Assembly: GCA_021732025.1 (NCBI GenBank)
Contig: JAKFVU010000077.1
Span: forward strand, 155,311 to 219,310
Source: Candidatus Obscuribacterales bacterium
GTDB lineage: Bacteria; Cyanobacteriota; Vampirovibrionia; Obscuribacterales; Obscuribacteraceae
Length of the DNA: 64,000 nucleotides
Reading direction: 5' to 3'
Position 1 is the stretch's first letter; every line of letters begins with the position of its first letter. Made by a program: the position numbers and the translations under genes. Below, one piece after another: positions 17,322 to 27,438 of this stretch. Under the pieces are notes generated by a model. The model saw only the letters and a program-made list of their open reading frames with translations. It was not told the DNA's origin and searched no databases.

Positions 17322-19277
17322 CTAAAGTGATTCTTTAGTATCGATTTCGTTTTTCAATTTGGCGAGAAGCTCATCAACACTCATTGTGCCAATATCGCCT
17401 TGGCGACGGTGACGCAATGCGATTTGATTGTTTTCTATCTCTTTGTCTCCGAGAATCACCATATATGGTATCTGATCAACTTGCGCGTCACGAATACGAT
17501 ATTTGATTGTTTCTGAGCGTTCATCAAGTTTGACGCGCAAATCGGCATCTTGCAACTTGGCCACAATTTTGGCTGCTGCCTCGTTGTGACGATCAGATAG
17601 CGGCAAAACAGCAACTTGGGTCGGCGCTAGCCAAAGCGGGAAGGCTCCAGCATAGTGCTCGATTAAGCCACCGACAAAGCGCTCCATCGAACCAAGCACC
17701 GCGCGGTGCACCATGATGGCTTTATGGCGATTGCCGTCAACTCCGATGTAGTTAACATCGAAGCGATCAGGCAAGTTAAGGTCGACCTGTACAGTCGGAC
17801 CTTGCCACTCGCGACCAATGGCATCGAATAGCTTGACGTCAATTTTCGGAGCATAAAATGCACCGCCACCATGGTCTACTTCGTATTCCATGCCGCGGCT
17901 CTTCATCGCACCTTCGAGGGCTTTGGTGGCTTGTTCCCACTCTTCATCACTACCCATAGCATTTTCTGGCTTGGTGGCCAGATAGGCTTTGTAGGTGTAA
18001 CCGAAAGTAGTCATCAAGGTTTCGATCAGATCGATAATTCCAGAAATTTCACTTTCTAGTTGTTCTGGTGTGCAGAAGATGTGCGAATCATCTTGTGTAA
18101 ATCCGCGCACTCTAAGCATGCCGTGCAGCACACCAGAGCGCTCGTATCTATATACAGTTCCGAGTTCGGCCATGCGCACCGGTAGGTCACGATAGCTATG
18201 CAGTTTTGATTTGTAGATCATGATGTGACCGGGGCAATTCATCGGCTTAGCGCGATAATTTTGTCCATCGATTTCCATCGGTGAGTACATGTTTTCAGCG
18301 TAGTTTTCTAAGTGGCCGCTGATTTTGTAAAGGTCTTCACTGGCAATATGCGGGGTGTATACAAACTGATAGCCCCGTTTGCGGTGCTCAGCGCGCCAAT
18401 AGTTTTCAATACAGTCGCGCACTGTCGCTAGATTTGGATGCCAGAATATTAGACCTGGTCCTACTTCTTCGTGAGTCGAAAATAGATCGAGCTGTTTAGA
18501 CAGTTTGCGGTGATCTCTTTTTTCGGCTTCTTCTAAGCGGTTAATGTATGCTTCGAGATCTTCTTTGGACCACCAAGCAGTGGCGTAAATGCGCTGCAAT
18601 TGCTCGCGTTTTTCATCGCCGCGCCAATAGGCACCAGATACTTTCAATAGTTTGAAAGCTTTGATTTTGCCAGTTGAAGGTAAGTGAGGTCCGCGGCAGA
18701 AATCATTCCAAACTGTCTTGCCTTCTTTATCTTGCATTAGATAAAGAGTTGGATTGTGGTCGCGGTGCTCGGTCAGAAGTTCGGCTTTGAATTTCTCGCC
18801 TTGGCCTTTGAACTCAGCTAATTGCTTGTCTACATCAGGAATGTTGAAGCGCACGAGCTTTTGATTCTCGCTCACTATTTTCTTCATTTCTGCTTCAAGT
18901 TGAGTCAAGTCTTCTGTACTTAAGGCGTGACCGGGAATATCGAAGTCGTAGTAGAAGCCGTCGGCAATGGTTGGTCCGATGGCAATTTTGGCATCGGGGA
19001 AAATACGTTGCACTGCTTGAGCCAACACGTGCGCGGTAGTATGGCGCAAAAGCTCAATGGCTTCTGGGCTTTCTGGTGTGAGAACTTTGACTGTATCGCC
19101 GTCGTTCAAGGGGGTGAAGAGATCTCTCAACTCATCATTGATGATCACACCAACTGCTTTGCGATAAAGTCCTTCACTAATGTTTTTGGCTAGATCAGCG
19201 CCGGTCTGGCCGTTATCGAGCAGACGTTCTGCTCCATCGGGCAACTTGATCTTTATTTGAGTTTCTACTTGCGACAT
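17322..19277 (-). CDS. thrS: threonyl-tRNA synthetase
   Basis: The 651-residue protein has the full bacterial ThrRS layout. The N-terminal TGS domain is followed by the editing (SAD) domain with HTTAHVLAQA and the 'CRGPH' zinc-type motif. The class II catalytic core has MNCPGH and motif 2 'YRYERSG', and the C-terminal anticodon-binding domain follows. It charges tRNA-Thr in the cytosol and deacylates Ser-tRNA-Thr. Length is normal for the family. The leader to the upstream gene is about 94 bp; I see no T-box or other clear riboswitch in it. Confidence 0.98.
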   Translation of the reverse strand: MSQVETQIKIKLPDGAERLLDNGQTGADLAKNISEGLYRKAVGVIINDELRDLFTPLNDGDTVKVLTPESPEAIELLRHTTAHVLAQAVQRIFPDAKIAIGPTIADGFYYDFDIPGHALSTEDLTQLEAEMKKIVSENQKLVRFNIPDVDKQLAEFKGQGEKFKAELLTEHRDHNPTLYLMQDKEGKTVWNDFCRGPHLPSTGKIKAFKLLKVSGAYWRGDEKREQLQRIYATAWWSKEDLEAYINRLEEAEKRDHRKLSKQLDLFSTHEEVGPGLIFWHPNLATVRDCIENYWRAEHRKRGYQFVYTPHIASEDLYKISGHLENYAENMYSPMEIDGQNYRAKPMNCPGHIMIYKSKLHSYRDLPVRMAELGTVYRYERSGVLHGMLRVRGFTQDDSHIFCTPEQLESEISGIIDLIETLMTTFGYTYKAYLATKPENAMGSDEEWEQATKALEGAMKSRGMEYEVDHGGGAFYAPKIDVKLFDAIGREWQGPTVQVDLNLPDRFDVNYIGVDGNRHKAIMVHRAVLGSMERFVGGLIEHYAGAFPLWLAPTQVAVLPLSDRHNEAAAKIVAKLQDADLRVKLDERSETIKYRIRDAQVDQIPYMVILGDKEIENNQIALRHRRQGDIGTMSVDELLAKLKNEIDTKESL

Positions 19278-19371
19278 AACAGGTATCTACCTTCCTTCTT
19301 GCTTTGCCGGCATCTACAAACTGCCGGGTGGATGTTATTCAAATCTTTCAAAAAAGATTCGAAATGCCATT

Positions 19372-19914
19372 TTAGCAGGCGAATTCTGATTTCAGTTCAG
19401 CCACAAAGGCGGTCAAGTGCTGATTATTGGTGAAGAATCGTATGCCAAGGGCATCCCACCGATAGATACCTGTCTCAACATTTCCCGCATCGACGAAGAA
19501 TTCGACCTTAACTCCTCCTCCAGCTCCCTTTACGGTTAGCTCGAAAGAAGGTTCTGCTGGTTCGAATAATACTTGTGAGCGCTTTTCTTGCACGAGCTCT
19601 TCAATCTTCTCGGCCAAGAATAGGGCCTCATCTTGAGGGTAACGGCAAAGCAAGTAGGCATGAGCGACAGTGTGAATGTCGGCAGTGGCGTTCTGCAGCA
19701 AAGTAAGCTCGGCTACTTTCTCGTCCCCTTGCCGGGTCTGGTATTCGAGAACATTGGGGCCATTAATCAGTGTTAGTTTGACGTGCTGCCAAGTTTGGGT
19801 TTCAAGGGGGTGATCGGCCTGGGTATTGCCTTGGGCTGAGATTGTGAACTTCTCACCGGGTTCTATTTTTAGGGAGCTGCCAAATTCTTGGTCTTCCGAT
19901 CTTAGTGTGGCCAT
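19372..19914 (-). CDS. hypothetical protein coupled to mnmE
   Basis: This 180-residue soluble protein, with no signal peptide or membrane helix, is unknown to me. It is acidic, with beta-rich ends and a central helix ('DEALFLAEKIEELVQEKRS'). Its start lies 4 bp after the mnmE stop, and the end of mnmE supplies AGGAAAA as ribosome site, so translation is probably coupled to mnmE. Confidence 0.65.
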   Translation of the reverse strand: MATLRSEDQEFGSSLKIEPGEKFTISAQGNTQADHPLETQTWQHVKLTLINGPNVLEYQTRQGDEKVAELTLLQNATADIHTVAHAYLLCRYPQDEALFLAEKIEELVQEKRSQVLFEPAEPSFELTVKGAGGGVKVEFFVDAGNVETGIYRWDALGIRFFTNNQHLTAFVAELKSEFAC

Positions 19915-19918
19915 TATT

Positions 19919-21385
19919 TTATTTTCCTATGCAGAAATTGGCAAAAACTTCGGTGATTACTTCTTCAGTAACGGCAACGCCAGATATCTCGTCTAAAGCG
20001 TCCACCGCTTGGCGCAAGTCTGTGCCCAAACAATCGTGAGGAAGGCCTGTACTGACCGACTCTTTCAAGTAGCCCAGCGATTCTAAGGCGCGCAGACAGA
20101 GTTGCCCTTGTCTTTGATTGAGTGAGCCTCCTAGCTCTTGCAAGGGAGAGCCAGCAAGTGCCCATTGCTCAATGGCTGCCTTAAGCTGCTCTAAGCCATT
20201 GCCATAGCGAGCTGAGATTTCGATGGGAGCCTCAACTGCAGCGCGGGCAGCGCTTAGGCGTTGCATGATTGGGTGACTTTCGCTAATTGATTTTTCTTTG
20301 AGATCTACTTTGTTGTTGACCAGCAGGTAGGGTCTTTCAAACTCTATCAATTTGCTGGCAATTACTTCTTCCTCTTCGCCGATGCCCTGAGAACGGTCGA
20401 GCAAGAAGACAACTAGATCGGAGTCTTCAATGGCTTTGCTTGTGCGGGCAATGCCGATTTTCTCTACTGTATCTTCGGTCACTCGCACACCGGCGGTGTC
20501 AATGAGTATCACAGGAATGCCATTTACATCAACGGGTTCTTCAATTGAGTCGCGAGTTGTGCCTGGAATATCAGTGACAATCGCTCTTTCGAAGTTGAGC
20601 ATTTGATTGAGCAAGCTAGATTTGCCAGCATTGGGACGGCCGACAATGGCAAGTTTTAAGCCTTCGCGTAGGTAGCGGCCGCTGCGTGCGGTTTTGGCAA
20701 GTTGCTGGAGGCGTGTACTGCAGTCGTCGGTAATCGCTTCTATATCATCGGTAGCTAAATCACCCACTTCTTCAGGAAAATCAATGCCCGCTACAATTCG
20801 CGTGAGCAGTTCCATTAGCTTCGACCGCACTGACTTGATCTCGTCGCCTAGTTGTCCTTTCAGTACCGTCAGCGCTAGACGCGATTGACGCTCGGTTTTT
20901 GAGTGAATCAAGTCGAGTACGGCTTCTGCTTGGGTGAGGTCGATGCGGCCGGCAAGAAAACCACGTTTAGTAAACTCACCGGCTTGTGCCAGTCTGGCAC
21001 CGCGTTCTAGGGCGAGGTTGAGCAGCTCCCTCGTGACAATCGGCGAGCCGTGGCAATTTATTTCCACCATATCTTCGCCTGTATAGCTGTTCGGTCCTTT
21101 ATATGGAATCAAGACCACTTCATCAATTAGCTCGAGATTGCCTTGATTCTCTTGAACTATATAACCGATGGTGGCCTGGTGACTTTTAGGCTGCCAGTCA
21201 ACTGTCTGAAAAAGTGCAGGCGATAGAGGAGATGAATTATTGCTACCAGGCAACCGGGGTAAAAATATTTTTTGCACGATAGAAAAAGCCTGAGGCCCTG
21301 AAAGCCTTACTATGGCTATGGCCCCCACTCCTGGAGCGGTGGAAAGGGCACATATAGTGTCGTCATTTATTGAACTAGGAAACAT
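19919..21385 (-). CDS. mnmE: tRNA uridine-5-carboxymethylaminomethyl modification GTPase MnmE
   Basis: The ATG at 21385 gives the family N-terminus ('[12 protein letters not shown]...'); the open frame reaches a GTG at 21433 that would run through the divergent hup promoter. The 488-residue product has the N-terminal folate-binding domain, a helical domain and an inserted G domain ([13 protein letters not shown] in 'LIDTAGVR', NKVD). It ends with the C-terminal CIGK motif whose Cys is characteristic. With MnmG it makes the wobble-U34 modification of tRNA in the cytosol. The downstream unknown gene is probably in the same operon. Confidence 0.97.
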   Translation of the reverse strand: MFPSSINDDTICALSTAPGVGAIAIVRLSGPQAFSIVQKIFLPRLPGSNNSSPLSPALFQTVDWQPKSHQATIGYIVQENQGNLELIDEVVLIPYKGPNSYTGEDMVEINCHGSPIVTRELLNLALERGARLAQAGEFTKRGFLAGRIDLTQAEAVLDLIHSKTERQSRLALTVLKGQLGDEIKSVRSKLMELLTRIVAGIDFPEEVGDLATDDIEAITDDCSTRLQQLAKTARSGRYLREGLKLAIVGRPNAGKSSLLNQMLNFERAIVTDIPGTTRDSIEEPVDVNGIPVILIDTAGVRVTEDTVEKIGIARTSKAIEDSDLVVFLLDRSQGIGEEEEVIASKLIEFERPYLLVNNKVDLKEKSISESHPIMQRLSAARAAVEAPIEISARYGNGLEQLKAAIEQWALAGSPLQELGGSLNQRQGQLCLRALESLGYLKESVSTGLPHDCLGTDLRQAVDALDEISGVAVTEEVITEVFANFCIGK

Positions 21386-21414
21386 AATTTGCTGCGATTT
21401 ACTGTGAAAAGTAC

Positions 21415-21444
21415 TTGAAAGTAGCCTGAGCACGATGGTAGTAT
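21415..21444 (+). promoter_or_regulatory. sigma70-type promoter for the HU gene
   Basis: TTGAAA (21415-21420), an 18-base spacer and TAGTAT (21439-21444) lie 55 bp before the HU start, inside the intergenic gap if mnmE starts at 21385. Confidence 0.5.
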
Positions 21445-21499
21445 CTCACATCAATTTCTTCCCGCGCATTCCCTTGTGGTGAGCACTTTAGGTATAAGC

Positions 21500-22012
21500 A
21501 TGAATAAAGCAGAACTGGTAAATGTAGTAGCTAAGGCTACCGGTCAATCGAAACTAAGTGTACAAAATACTGTTGCTTCTCTTCTCCATTCCCTAACCTC
21601 AGCGTTGGCTAAGGGTGAGAGAGTAACTTTAGTTGGATTTGGCACTTTTGAGCGTCGTCAAAGACAAGCTCGTTTTGGTGTTAATCCACAGAATCCCAAG
21701 CAAAAATTGAAGATTGAGGCAGCTAAAGTGCCTGTTTTCAGAGCTGGGCAAGAACTGAAAGACATTACTGACGGTAAGGCAAAAATGCCTGCTATGCCTA
21801 AATCAGTAGCAGCATCTGAGCCTAAGGCTGAGCCAAAGAAAGCTGCTAAGCCAAAAGCTAAAGCCGCAGCCAAACCAGCGAAGAAAGCCGCTGCCAAAAA
21901 ATCTGCAGCGAAGAAGCCTGTAGCTAAGAAAGCTGCTGCTAAACCTGCTAAGAAAGCTGTGGCCAAAAAGGCCGTAGCCAAAAAGCCAGTAGCAAAGAAA
22001 AAGAAACGCTAG
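21500..22012 (+). CDS. HU-family DNA-binding protein with Lys/Ala-rich histone-H1-like tail
   Basis: The ATG at 21500 matches the HU N-terminus (MNKAELVNVVAKATG); the frame to 21476 is not needed. Residues 1-92 form a normal HU fold with the DNA-binding arm ('RRQRQARFGVNPQNP'). Residues about 95-170 are a low-complexity tail of Ala, Lys and Pro (repeats like AKKPVAKK), as in histone H1 or mycobacterial HupB. It should bend and compact chromosomal DNA, the tail adding non-specific DNA or RNA binding. It is monocistronic, between a consensus-like promoter and a strong terminator. Tail codons alternate AAG/AAA and GCT/GCC/GCA, so the repeats are not simple DNA repeats. Confidence 0.95.
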   Translation: MNKAELVNVVAKATGQSKLSVQNTVASLLHSLTSALAKGERVTLVGFGTFERRQRQARFGVNPQNPKQKLKIEAAKVPVFRAGQELKDITDGKAKMPAMPKSVAASEPKAEPKKAAKPKAKAAAKPAKKAAAKKSAAKKPVAKKAAAKPAKKAVAKKAVAKKPVAKKKKR

Positions 22013-22052
22013 AAAAAAACTAAGAATTTTAGTTCTAGTGCAATAGATAAAT

Positions 22053-22084
22053 AAAGAGAGAGCTTCGGCTCTCTCTTTTGTTTT
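22053..22084 (+). terminator. rho-independent terminator with UUCG tetraloop
   Basis: An 11-bp stem (22053-22063 with 22068-22078) closes a TTCG tetraloop and is followed by TGTTTT. It ends the HU transcript. The stem is A-rich on the other side, so it may also serve the convergent CPBP gene. Confidence 0.9.
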
Positions 22085-22087
22085 CAG

Positions 22088-22699
22088 CTATGTTTTGATG
22101 TAGCGCAAAACATTGATACTAATAAGATTGACGAGGGCGTGGGCGGCCACCGGTGCAAATATAGAGCCCGTGCCGACCATAAGAAAGCTCATGACTAAGC
22201 CTACAGCTAGCGCCCAAAGAGCGTACGGATAATAGTAAAAAGACGGCAGGTGGGCTAGACCAAAGCAAATTGATGATGTGGCTATTCCGCCGGTGGCTTC
22301 CACTACCCCTCTAAAAAAAACTTCTTCGCAAAAGCCTGATGCTAAGGCCAGTAAAATACTGTCGCCAAAAGTTAGTTGACCAAAAATAGGAATCATCTCG
22401 TGCTTCAGTAGGTCATGCATCGATTGAAAAATGAAGAAGCGACCTGCTAGCTTTTGCGATAGATAGAGTATGGCCATGTTGATGGTGGAGATTGCCAGGC
22501 CTGCAGAAATGCCCCACACAAGTACGGTGAGGTTGCATTTGAATAGGCCGCGCAAGTCAATTTCGCCAAAGTAGCACCAAGCAGTTGCTGCTAAAAGTAG
22601 TACAGCTTCGATGGCAATTGAGATGGCAACTATGGTTTGCCTATCAAAGGGCTTTTGCTCTTCGTCAGTTTGCTGGTAGCGCTCAGGTCGTTTTAGCAT
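22088..22699 (-). CDS. CPBP (CAAX-like) intramembrane metalloprotease
   Basis: The 203-residue protein has about six membrane helices and the family motifs: EExxxR (Glu125, Glu126, Arg130 in 'EEVFFRG'), FxxxH (His150 in 'FGLAH') and a third motif His187/Asn191 ('HALVN'). By family it is a type II CAAX prenyl endopeptidase/Abi homologue, probably a membrane protease; the substrate is unknown. Its start overlaps the 3' end of truB by 17 bp, so it is the last gene of the translation operon. Confidence 0.9.
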   Translation of the reverse strand: MLKRPERYQQTDEEQKPFDRQTIVAISIAIEAVLLLAATAWCYFGEIDLRGLFKCNLTVLVWGISAGLAISTINMAILYLSQKLAGRFFIFQSMHDLLKHEMIPIFGQLTFGDSILLALASGFCEEVFFRGVVEATGGIATSSICFGLAHLPSFYYYPYALWALAVGLVMSFLMVGTGSIFAPVAAHALVNLISINVLRYIKT

Positions 22700-23654
22700 T
22701 GCTAAAGACCACCTCCGGGCTGACTACACAAAGATTTTGTTGGCCATCAAGACTAGCAATCTGTCCTACCAAAGTGCTGGTTTGCTGGGCATTATCTTGA
22801 CGAATGAGGACAAATTGTGACTGCTCGAAATTGCTCTGAAGAGGCAGAGGCATACTTACTTTTTGACCCATGCAAAACTTACTAATTTGTTCTTTGTTGC
22901 AGACTATTTGGCTCAGTGGCAGTGCTTTTTCTACTGGGCATAGAGCTGCCAGTAGAGATTGAAGCCCTTGGCCTTTCAGCTCTACCAGTTGTTCAAAGGT
23001 CAAGGCTTCGCTGATTGCAAATGAGCCCGATCTCTCTCGCACTAGTGATTTTAGACTGCCCCCAAGGCCCAGTGCTGCTCCTAGATCTCGTGCAATAGAG
23101 CGAATATAGGTACCTTTTGAACAAGCTATTCTGGCAGTCACCACCGGTAGGGCAACATCTACTAACGCAATTTCGTTTATTGTCACTTGTCTTGTTGGTA
23201 TCTCAATGCCGAGAGCCTCGAGATCAGCTCCTGAACGAGCTAAGTTGTAGAGTCTTTCACCTTTGACCTGTATAGCGCTGTAGATGGGCGGAATTTGACT
23301 AATATCTCCAGAAAATTTTTGCATTGCTGAATCTATTTGAGCGTTTGTAAGCGTGGAAGGTACTTCCTTGCTTTCAATTACTGCGCCTTCCATATCGTCG
23401 GTTTCAGTTTGTACGCCAAGTAGTATTTCGGCTAAGTACGTTTTGTCATCACTAAGAAAACGTAGAAGACGACAAGCTTTACCAACGGCAACTACCATCA
23501 CTCCTGATGCCAGTGGGTCAAGAGTGCCAGCGTGTCCCACTTGTTTAATACCCGTGAGCTTGCGCACCCGAGCCACTACGTCGTGTGATGTTATGCCAAC
23601 CGGTTTGATGATATTGAAAAAGCCGTTTACTTCGGCCTCAGGCTCAGACTTCAC
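22683..23654 (-). CDS. truB: tRNA pseudouridine-55 synthase TruB
   Basis: The 323-residue protein has the TruB core: 'KPVGITSHDVV', the catalytic-Asp motif 'GHAGTLDPLASGV' and the 'YSAIQVKGERLY' motif. It converts U55 to pseudouridine in the tRNA T-loop and acts as a tRNA chaperone. It starts with GTG at 23654 and overlaps the end of rbfA by 11 bp, a normal bacterial order. The C-terminal PUA-like tail (about 70 residues) is diverged. Confidence 0.96.
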   Translation of the reverse strand: MKSEPEAEVNGFFNIIKPVGITSHDVVARVRKLTGIKQVGHAGTLDPLASGVMVVAVGKACRLLRFLSDDKTYLAEILLGVQTETDDMEGAVIESKEVPSTLTNAQIDSAMQKFSGDISQIPPIYSAIQVKGERLYNLARSGADLEALGIEIPTRQVTINEIALVDVALPVVTARIACSKGTYIRSIARDLGAALGLGGSLKSLVRERSGSFAISEALTFEQLVELKGQGLQSLLAALCPVEKALPLSQIVCNKEQISKFCMGQKVSMPLPLQSNFEQSQFVLIRQDNAQQTSTLVGQIASLDGQQNLCVVSPEVVFSNAKTT

Positions 23655-24075
23655 CGCGAGAAATTTTGCCGAGCAGATCGGTTACTTTTGAGCCGCGCTC
23701 AAGAGAAGTATCAAGCTTGAAGACCATTTCTGGTGCAAAGCGCAGACCAAGGCGTCGGCAGATTTCACCGCGAATAAATCCAGATTGCTCATTCAGGCAT
23801 TCCACTACTTTTTCAGCAGCTAGATCTGCCGCGGCTGCAGCACTTACTTGTGGCTTTTGCTCGGCTTGATCTTCGGCTTTGCCAGCCGGCACTTCAGTTT
23901 TAGCCGGTGCGAAAACAGAAATGTGAATTTTGGTCGAGCGCAAATCAGAAGTGCATTCTACTTCTGTTATTGATATAAGGCCGGTTAGGCGCTCGTCTCT
24001 AAGATCACGCTGAATCATTTCAGCGAGTTCTTTCTTGATTGATTGAGAAACTCTCAAGGCACGCTCAGCTGTCAT
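23644..24075 (-). CDS. rbfA: ribosome-binding factor A
   Basis: This 143-residue KH-like protein opens with the RbfA signature region ('ERALRVSQSIKKELAEMIQRDL'). It carries an unusual insertion of about 25 Ala/Lys/Glu-rich residues after 'KIHISVFAPA'. It aids late 30S maturation at the 16S 5' region. It is located 21 bp after infB and overlaps truB. Confidence 0.94.
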   Translation of the reverse strand: MTAERALRVSQSIKKELAEMIQRDLRDERLTGLISITEVECTSDLRSTKIHISVFAPAKTEVPAGKAEDQAEQKPQVSAAAAADLAAEKVVECLNEQSGFIRGEICRRLGLRFAPEMVFKLDTSLERGSKVTDLLGKISRGEV

Positions 24076-24096
24076 GACACCCTTTATATTTAGTTG

Positions 24097-27030
24097 TTAG
24101 TTATTTGGAATATCAGTACGTCTGGTTTCAGTAACGATAAAGAAGTTGACCTTATCGCCAGTTTGCAGATCGGTGAATTTCTCGAAGCTCATACCGCATT
24201 CGAAACCAGTAGCAACTTCTTTGACATCATCTTTAAAGCGCTTCAGAGTTTCTAGCTTGCCTTCCCAAATTTGGGTTCCACCACGTTCGATGCGAGCGAT
24301 GGCTCCACGTTGAACTTTTCCGCTCAACACCATACATCCGGCAATCATTGTGCCTTTGCCAACTTTGAAGACTTGTCTGACTTCGGCTTGACCGATGTTG
24401 ACCTCTTCTCTGATTGGTTTGAGCAGACCTTGTATAGCCTTGGTCAAATCATCAGTAATTTGATAGATGATGCTGTAGGTACGAATGTCGACGCCATTGG
24501 CATCGGCAACGCTACTGGCATTCTGATCTGGTTGAACATTGAAGCCAACAACAATAGCGTTTGAAGAAGCTGCGAGGTTGACGTCGTTTTCTGAAATAGC
24601 ACCAGATGCAGTGCGCAGTACTCGCACTTGTACTTCTGATGAAGTCAACTTGCGAATTTGATCGGCAATCGCTTCAGCTGTACCTTGCACGTCAGCTTTG
24701 ACGATGACGTTAAGGTCTTTCACTTCACCAGCTTCGATCATCTCGTGTAGAGATTCAAGAGTTACGTGGTGATGCGAGCGAGCTTCAGGGCTGCGGCGTG
24801 ATTCAGCAATAACCTTCATTGCTTGTGCATCGCTCACAACTTCGAAACGGTCACCGGCTTGCGGTACTTCATCGAGGCCAAGTACTTCGACTGGCATTGA
24901 TGGTCCTGCTGCCTTCACTCTCTGACCGCGGTCATCAAACAAGGCGCGTACTCTGCCACATTTGCTACCAGCAACAATGAAGTCGCCTTCGCGTAATGTG
25001 CCATTTTCGACTAGAGCTGTTGCCACGGCACCTTTGCCACGGGACAGTTCAGCTTCGATGATGACGCCCACTGCTGGTTTGTCAGGATTGGCACGCAAGT
25101 CGAGAATGTCTGAAACTAGCAAGATCATCTCTAGTAGTTCGTCTAAACCAGTGCGTTTCTTCGCAGAAACCATACAAGTTACGGTGTCGCCACCAAATTT
25201 CTCAGCGACCAGATCGTATGTCATCAATTGATTGAGAACTCTATCTGGATCAGCTTCGTGCTTATCAACTTTGTTAACAGCCACGATTATTTGAACACCG
25301 GCTGCTTTAGCATGGTCGATGGCTTCAATAGTTTGTGGCATAACACCATCGTCTGCTGCTACTACCAAGATGGCAATGTCAGTGACTTTTGCTCCACGAG
25401 CGCGCATTGCGGTGAAAGCTTCGTGGCCAGGTGTGTCGAGGAAGACAATCTGGCGCATGTGGCCTTCTTTGTCTGGAACTTCAACGTGATAAGCACCAAT
25501 ATGCTGGGTGATACCACCATGTTCTGCATCGGTAAGCAAGAACTTTGTTTGTCTAATAGCATCGAGCAAGCTGGTTTTGCCGTGGTCGACGTGACCCATG
25601 ATAGTCACTACAGGTGGGCGATTGACAAGAGCGGCTTGCTCTTCTTCGGTCAATTCGAGAGCCACTTCAGCTGGTGCTTCTTCACCGGTGCTTTCTTCCA
25701 CAGATAGCACTTCGTATTCCATCTCAACTGCTAGCTCTTTGGCAAGTTCATACTCGACCATCATATTGACGGTACGAGCAATGCCTTTCATGAACAGGCG
25801 TTTGATAACTTCAGTCTCTGGCACGCCCATTTTGGCAGCCAACTCTTGCACGGTGATGTTGGTGGTTATGACAATTGCTTTTGGCAATTCAGCAACAACT
25901 GGTACTTTTTTCTCTTCTTTCTTAGGTGCATGCCTATCAGAAGGGCTCGGACGATGTGATTTCGGTGGCCGTGGTGGGGTGGCACGCATCGATGGTGCCG
26001 CTACTCTGGTTGGTACAGATGGCGACATTGGTCTTACGCCTGGCCCACGATTTGGCTGATCGCCTTCGTCTTTTGCTTCTTTTTTCTTTGGTTTAGTCTC
26101 AGGCTTAACTTCTTCTTTTGCCTTAGCCGGTGGCTCTTTCGCCTTAGGCGGTTCAACTACTTGCTTGGCTTTTTGAGCGTCAAGTTTGCGGATTACTCGA
26201 GGGGCAAATTTAGAAGAATCTGACCATTCATTGCCGGTGGCTCGCGGTTGAAGAGCAGGCAAATCTTGTTCTTCGTCGCTTTCTGCATCGGCTACTTCGG
26301 TTGTTTCAGGCTCGAAAGAAAGTGCTTTCTCAGCTACTTCGTTCTCTTTCACTTCTACAGCGGAGGCTGTGGAATCAGGTGCTGCTTCTTTCTGGCTCTT
26401 TTGTCCACTAACTTCAGCTTCAACTGTTGTATTAACGACTGGTTGTACTTCTTCGCGAGTGGCGGTGACGGTCTGGGCAGGAGCGATAGTAGCTGGCAAT
26501 GGTTGTCCTTGGCTTGGTTGGGAAGACTGGGCTGGTTGACTACTCTGAGCAGTGCTCGTAGCTGGTGCTTGAGTCGTAGCAGGCTTGTCTGTTGCTTGCG
26601 CTGCCGCTGATCCAGCTTGCGTTGCATGAGCAGCAGAACTGCCGGCAGCATCGCCAATTGGTAAAAATTGAGGTTGGGGAATGGTGCCATCGGCGTTCGG
26701 TCTTTCTGGACGATAGCGAGAAAGCACTCGAGGTTTGACTACCGCTGGTTGAGGTGGTGGTGGTGCTGCCGCCGTCTTAGCTGCTGTACCCTTACCTGGT
26801 TGCGGAGTTGAAGTTTTCACTGGTTTACCTGAATTGTTGCCGCTTTCAGGTGGCTGCTTCTGTTGTTTAGCTTTAGAGAACGCAGCAATAACTTTGTCCT
26901 GGCCGATTTTGTCAACGGTGCTGGAGTGGCTCTTGATGTCATAACCAAGTTCGCGCAAGGTGTTGATGATGTCCTGGTTAGGAACGTTCATCTTGCGCGC
27001 CAACTCATAGATTCGAACTCTGTCGTCCAT
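24097..27030 (-). CDS. infB: translation initiation factor IF-2
   Basis: The 977-residue protein has the IF2-N domain (residues 1-52) and a long disordered Ala/Pro/Gln/Glu-rich linker (about 55-390). A second IF2-N-like domain and the G domain follow, with GHVDHGKTS near residue 480, DTPGHEAF and NKVD. Domains II, III and IV (C2) are complete. It recruits fMet-tRNA to the 30S subunit. The ribosome site GGAGAGG precedes the ATG. Most frame-shifted ORFs in the linker region are shadows of it. Confidence 0.98.
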   Translation of the reverse strand: MDDRVRIYELARKMNVPNQDIINTLRELGYDIKSHSSTVDKIGQDKVIAAFSKAKQQKQPPESGNNSGKPVKTSTPQPGKGTAAKTAAAPPPPQPAVVKPRVLSRYRPERPNADGTIPQPQFLPIGDAAGSSAAHATQAGSAAAQATDKPATTQAPATSTAQSSQPAQSSQPSQGQPLPATIAPAQTVTATREEVQPVVNTTVEAEVSGQKSQKEAAPDSTASAVEVKENEVAEKALSFEPETTEVADAESDEEQDLPALQPRATGNEWSDSSKFAPRVIRKLDAQKAKQVVEPPKAKEPPAKAKEEVKPETKPKKKEAKDEGDQPNRGPGVRPMSPSVPTRVAAPSMRATPPRPPKSHRPSPSDRHAPKKEEKKVPVVAELPKAIVITTNITVQELAAKMGVPETEVIKRLFMKGIARTVNMMVEYELAKELAVEMEYEVLSVEESTGEEAPAEVALELTEEEQAALVNRPPVVTIMGHVDHGKTSLLDAIRQTKFLLTDAEHGGITQHIGAYHVEVPDKEGHMRQIVFLDTPGHEAFTAMRARGAKVTDIAILVVAADDGVMPQTIEAIDHAKAAGVQIIVAVNKVDKHEADPDRVLNQLMTYDLVAEKFGGDTVTCMVSAKKRTGLDELLEMILLVSDILDLRANPDKPAVGVIIEAELSRGKGAVATALVENGTLREGDFIVAGSKCGRVRALFDDRGQRVKAAGPSMPVEVLGLDEVPQAGDRFEVVSDAQAMKVIAESRRSPEARSHHHVTLESLHEMIEAGEVKDLNVIVKADVQGTAEAIADQIRKLTSSEVQVRVLRTASGAISENDVNLAASSNAIVVGFNVQPDQNASSVADANGVDIRTYSIIYQITDDLTKAIQGLLKPIREEVNIGQAEVRQVFKVGKGTMIAGCMVLSGKVQRGAIARIERGGTQIWEGKLETLKRFKDDVKEVATGFECGMSFEKFTDLQTGDKVNFFIVTETRRTDIPNN

Positions 27031-27076
27031 TCAGCCCTCTCCGTGTCTCAGAGTATTTTGGCATGTTTTTACAAGA

Positions 27077-27409
27077 TCATGTGCATTCTCGCCACAGTGC
27101 CTGGATAAGTTGTGCTTCAAGCGGCCAAGCCACTTTGCGCCAACTCGCTACACCCTTCTTCCTGCGGCCTTCTAGGGCGTGTTTCAATTTCGTATTCTTT
27201 AGTGCCAATTCGAGACATTGCGAAGAACGGCAAAGATATGCCGACCGACCCGAAAGCTTTTGGCCGGAATTGCTTCCGGCCTCTTTCGCTGCAGATGATG
27301 TCGAGTTTAGTTCAAGCTTTGCCAAAGCAAAGTCGTAAGTTAGCCTGATTAGCTCTTTGCTTTCAGTTAGCTTACGACATGCCACACAAAGTCTTAGTTT
27401 TGGTTTCAA
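27077..27409 (-). CDS. rnpM: YlxR/RnpM family RNA-binding protein
   Basis: The 110-residue product of a TTG start (AAAGG 5 bases upstream) has the family signature: CVACRK near the N-terminus, then 'GRSAYLC' with a second Cys pair, and a basic C-terminus. In Firmicutes RnpM modulates RNase P activity. Its position between nusA and infB is the standard one. The rplGB-like ylxQ (L7Ae) gene often found beside it is missing here. Confidence 0.9.
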   Translation of the reverse strand: MKPKLRLCVACRKLTESKELIRLTYDFALAKLELNSTSSAAKEAGSNSGQKLSGRSAYLCRSSQCLELALKNTKLKHALEGRRKKGVASWRKVAWPLEAQLIQALWRECT

Positions 27410-27438
27410 TAGACCTTTCGAAGCTTCTTGGCTTTGCT

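Noticed and set aside
19278..19371. Possible T-box leader before thrS
   Set aside because: No specifier hairpin or T-box consensus and the gap is too short.
21658..21981. Minus-strand Ala/Phe-rich ORF opposite the HU tail
   Set aside because: Mirror of the Lys/Ala repeat codons.
25228..26610. Long plus-strand ORFs opposite infB
   Set aside because: Explained by codon composition of the infB G domain and linker; infB is certain.
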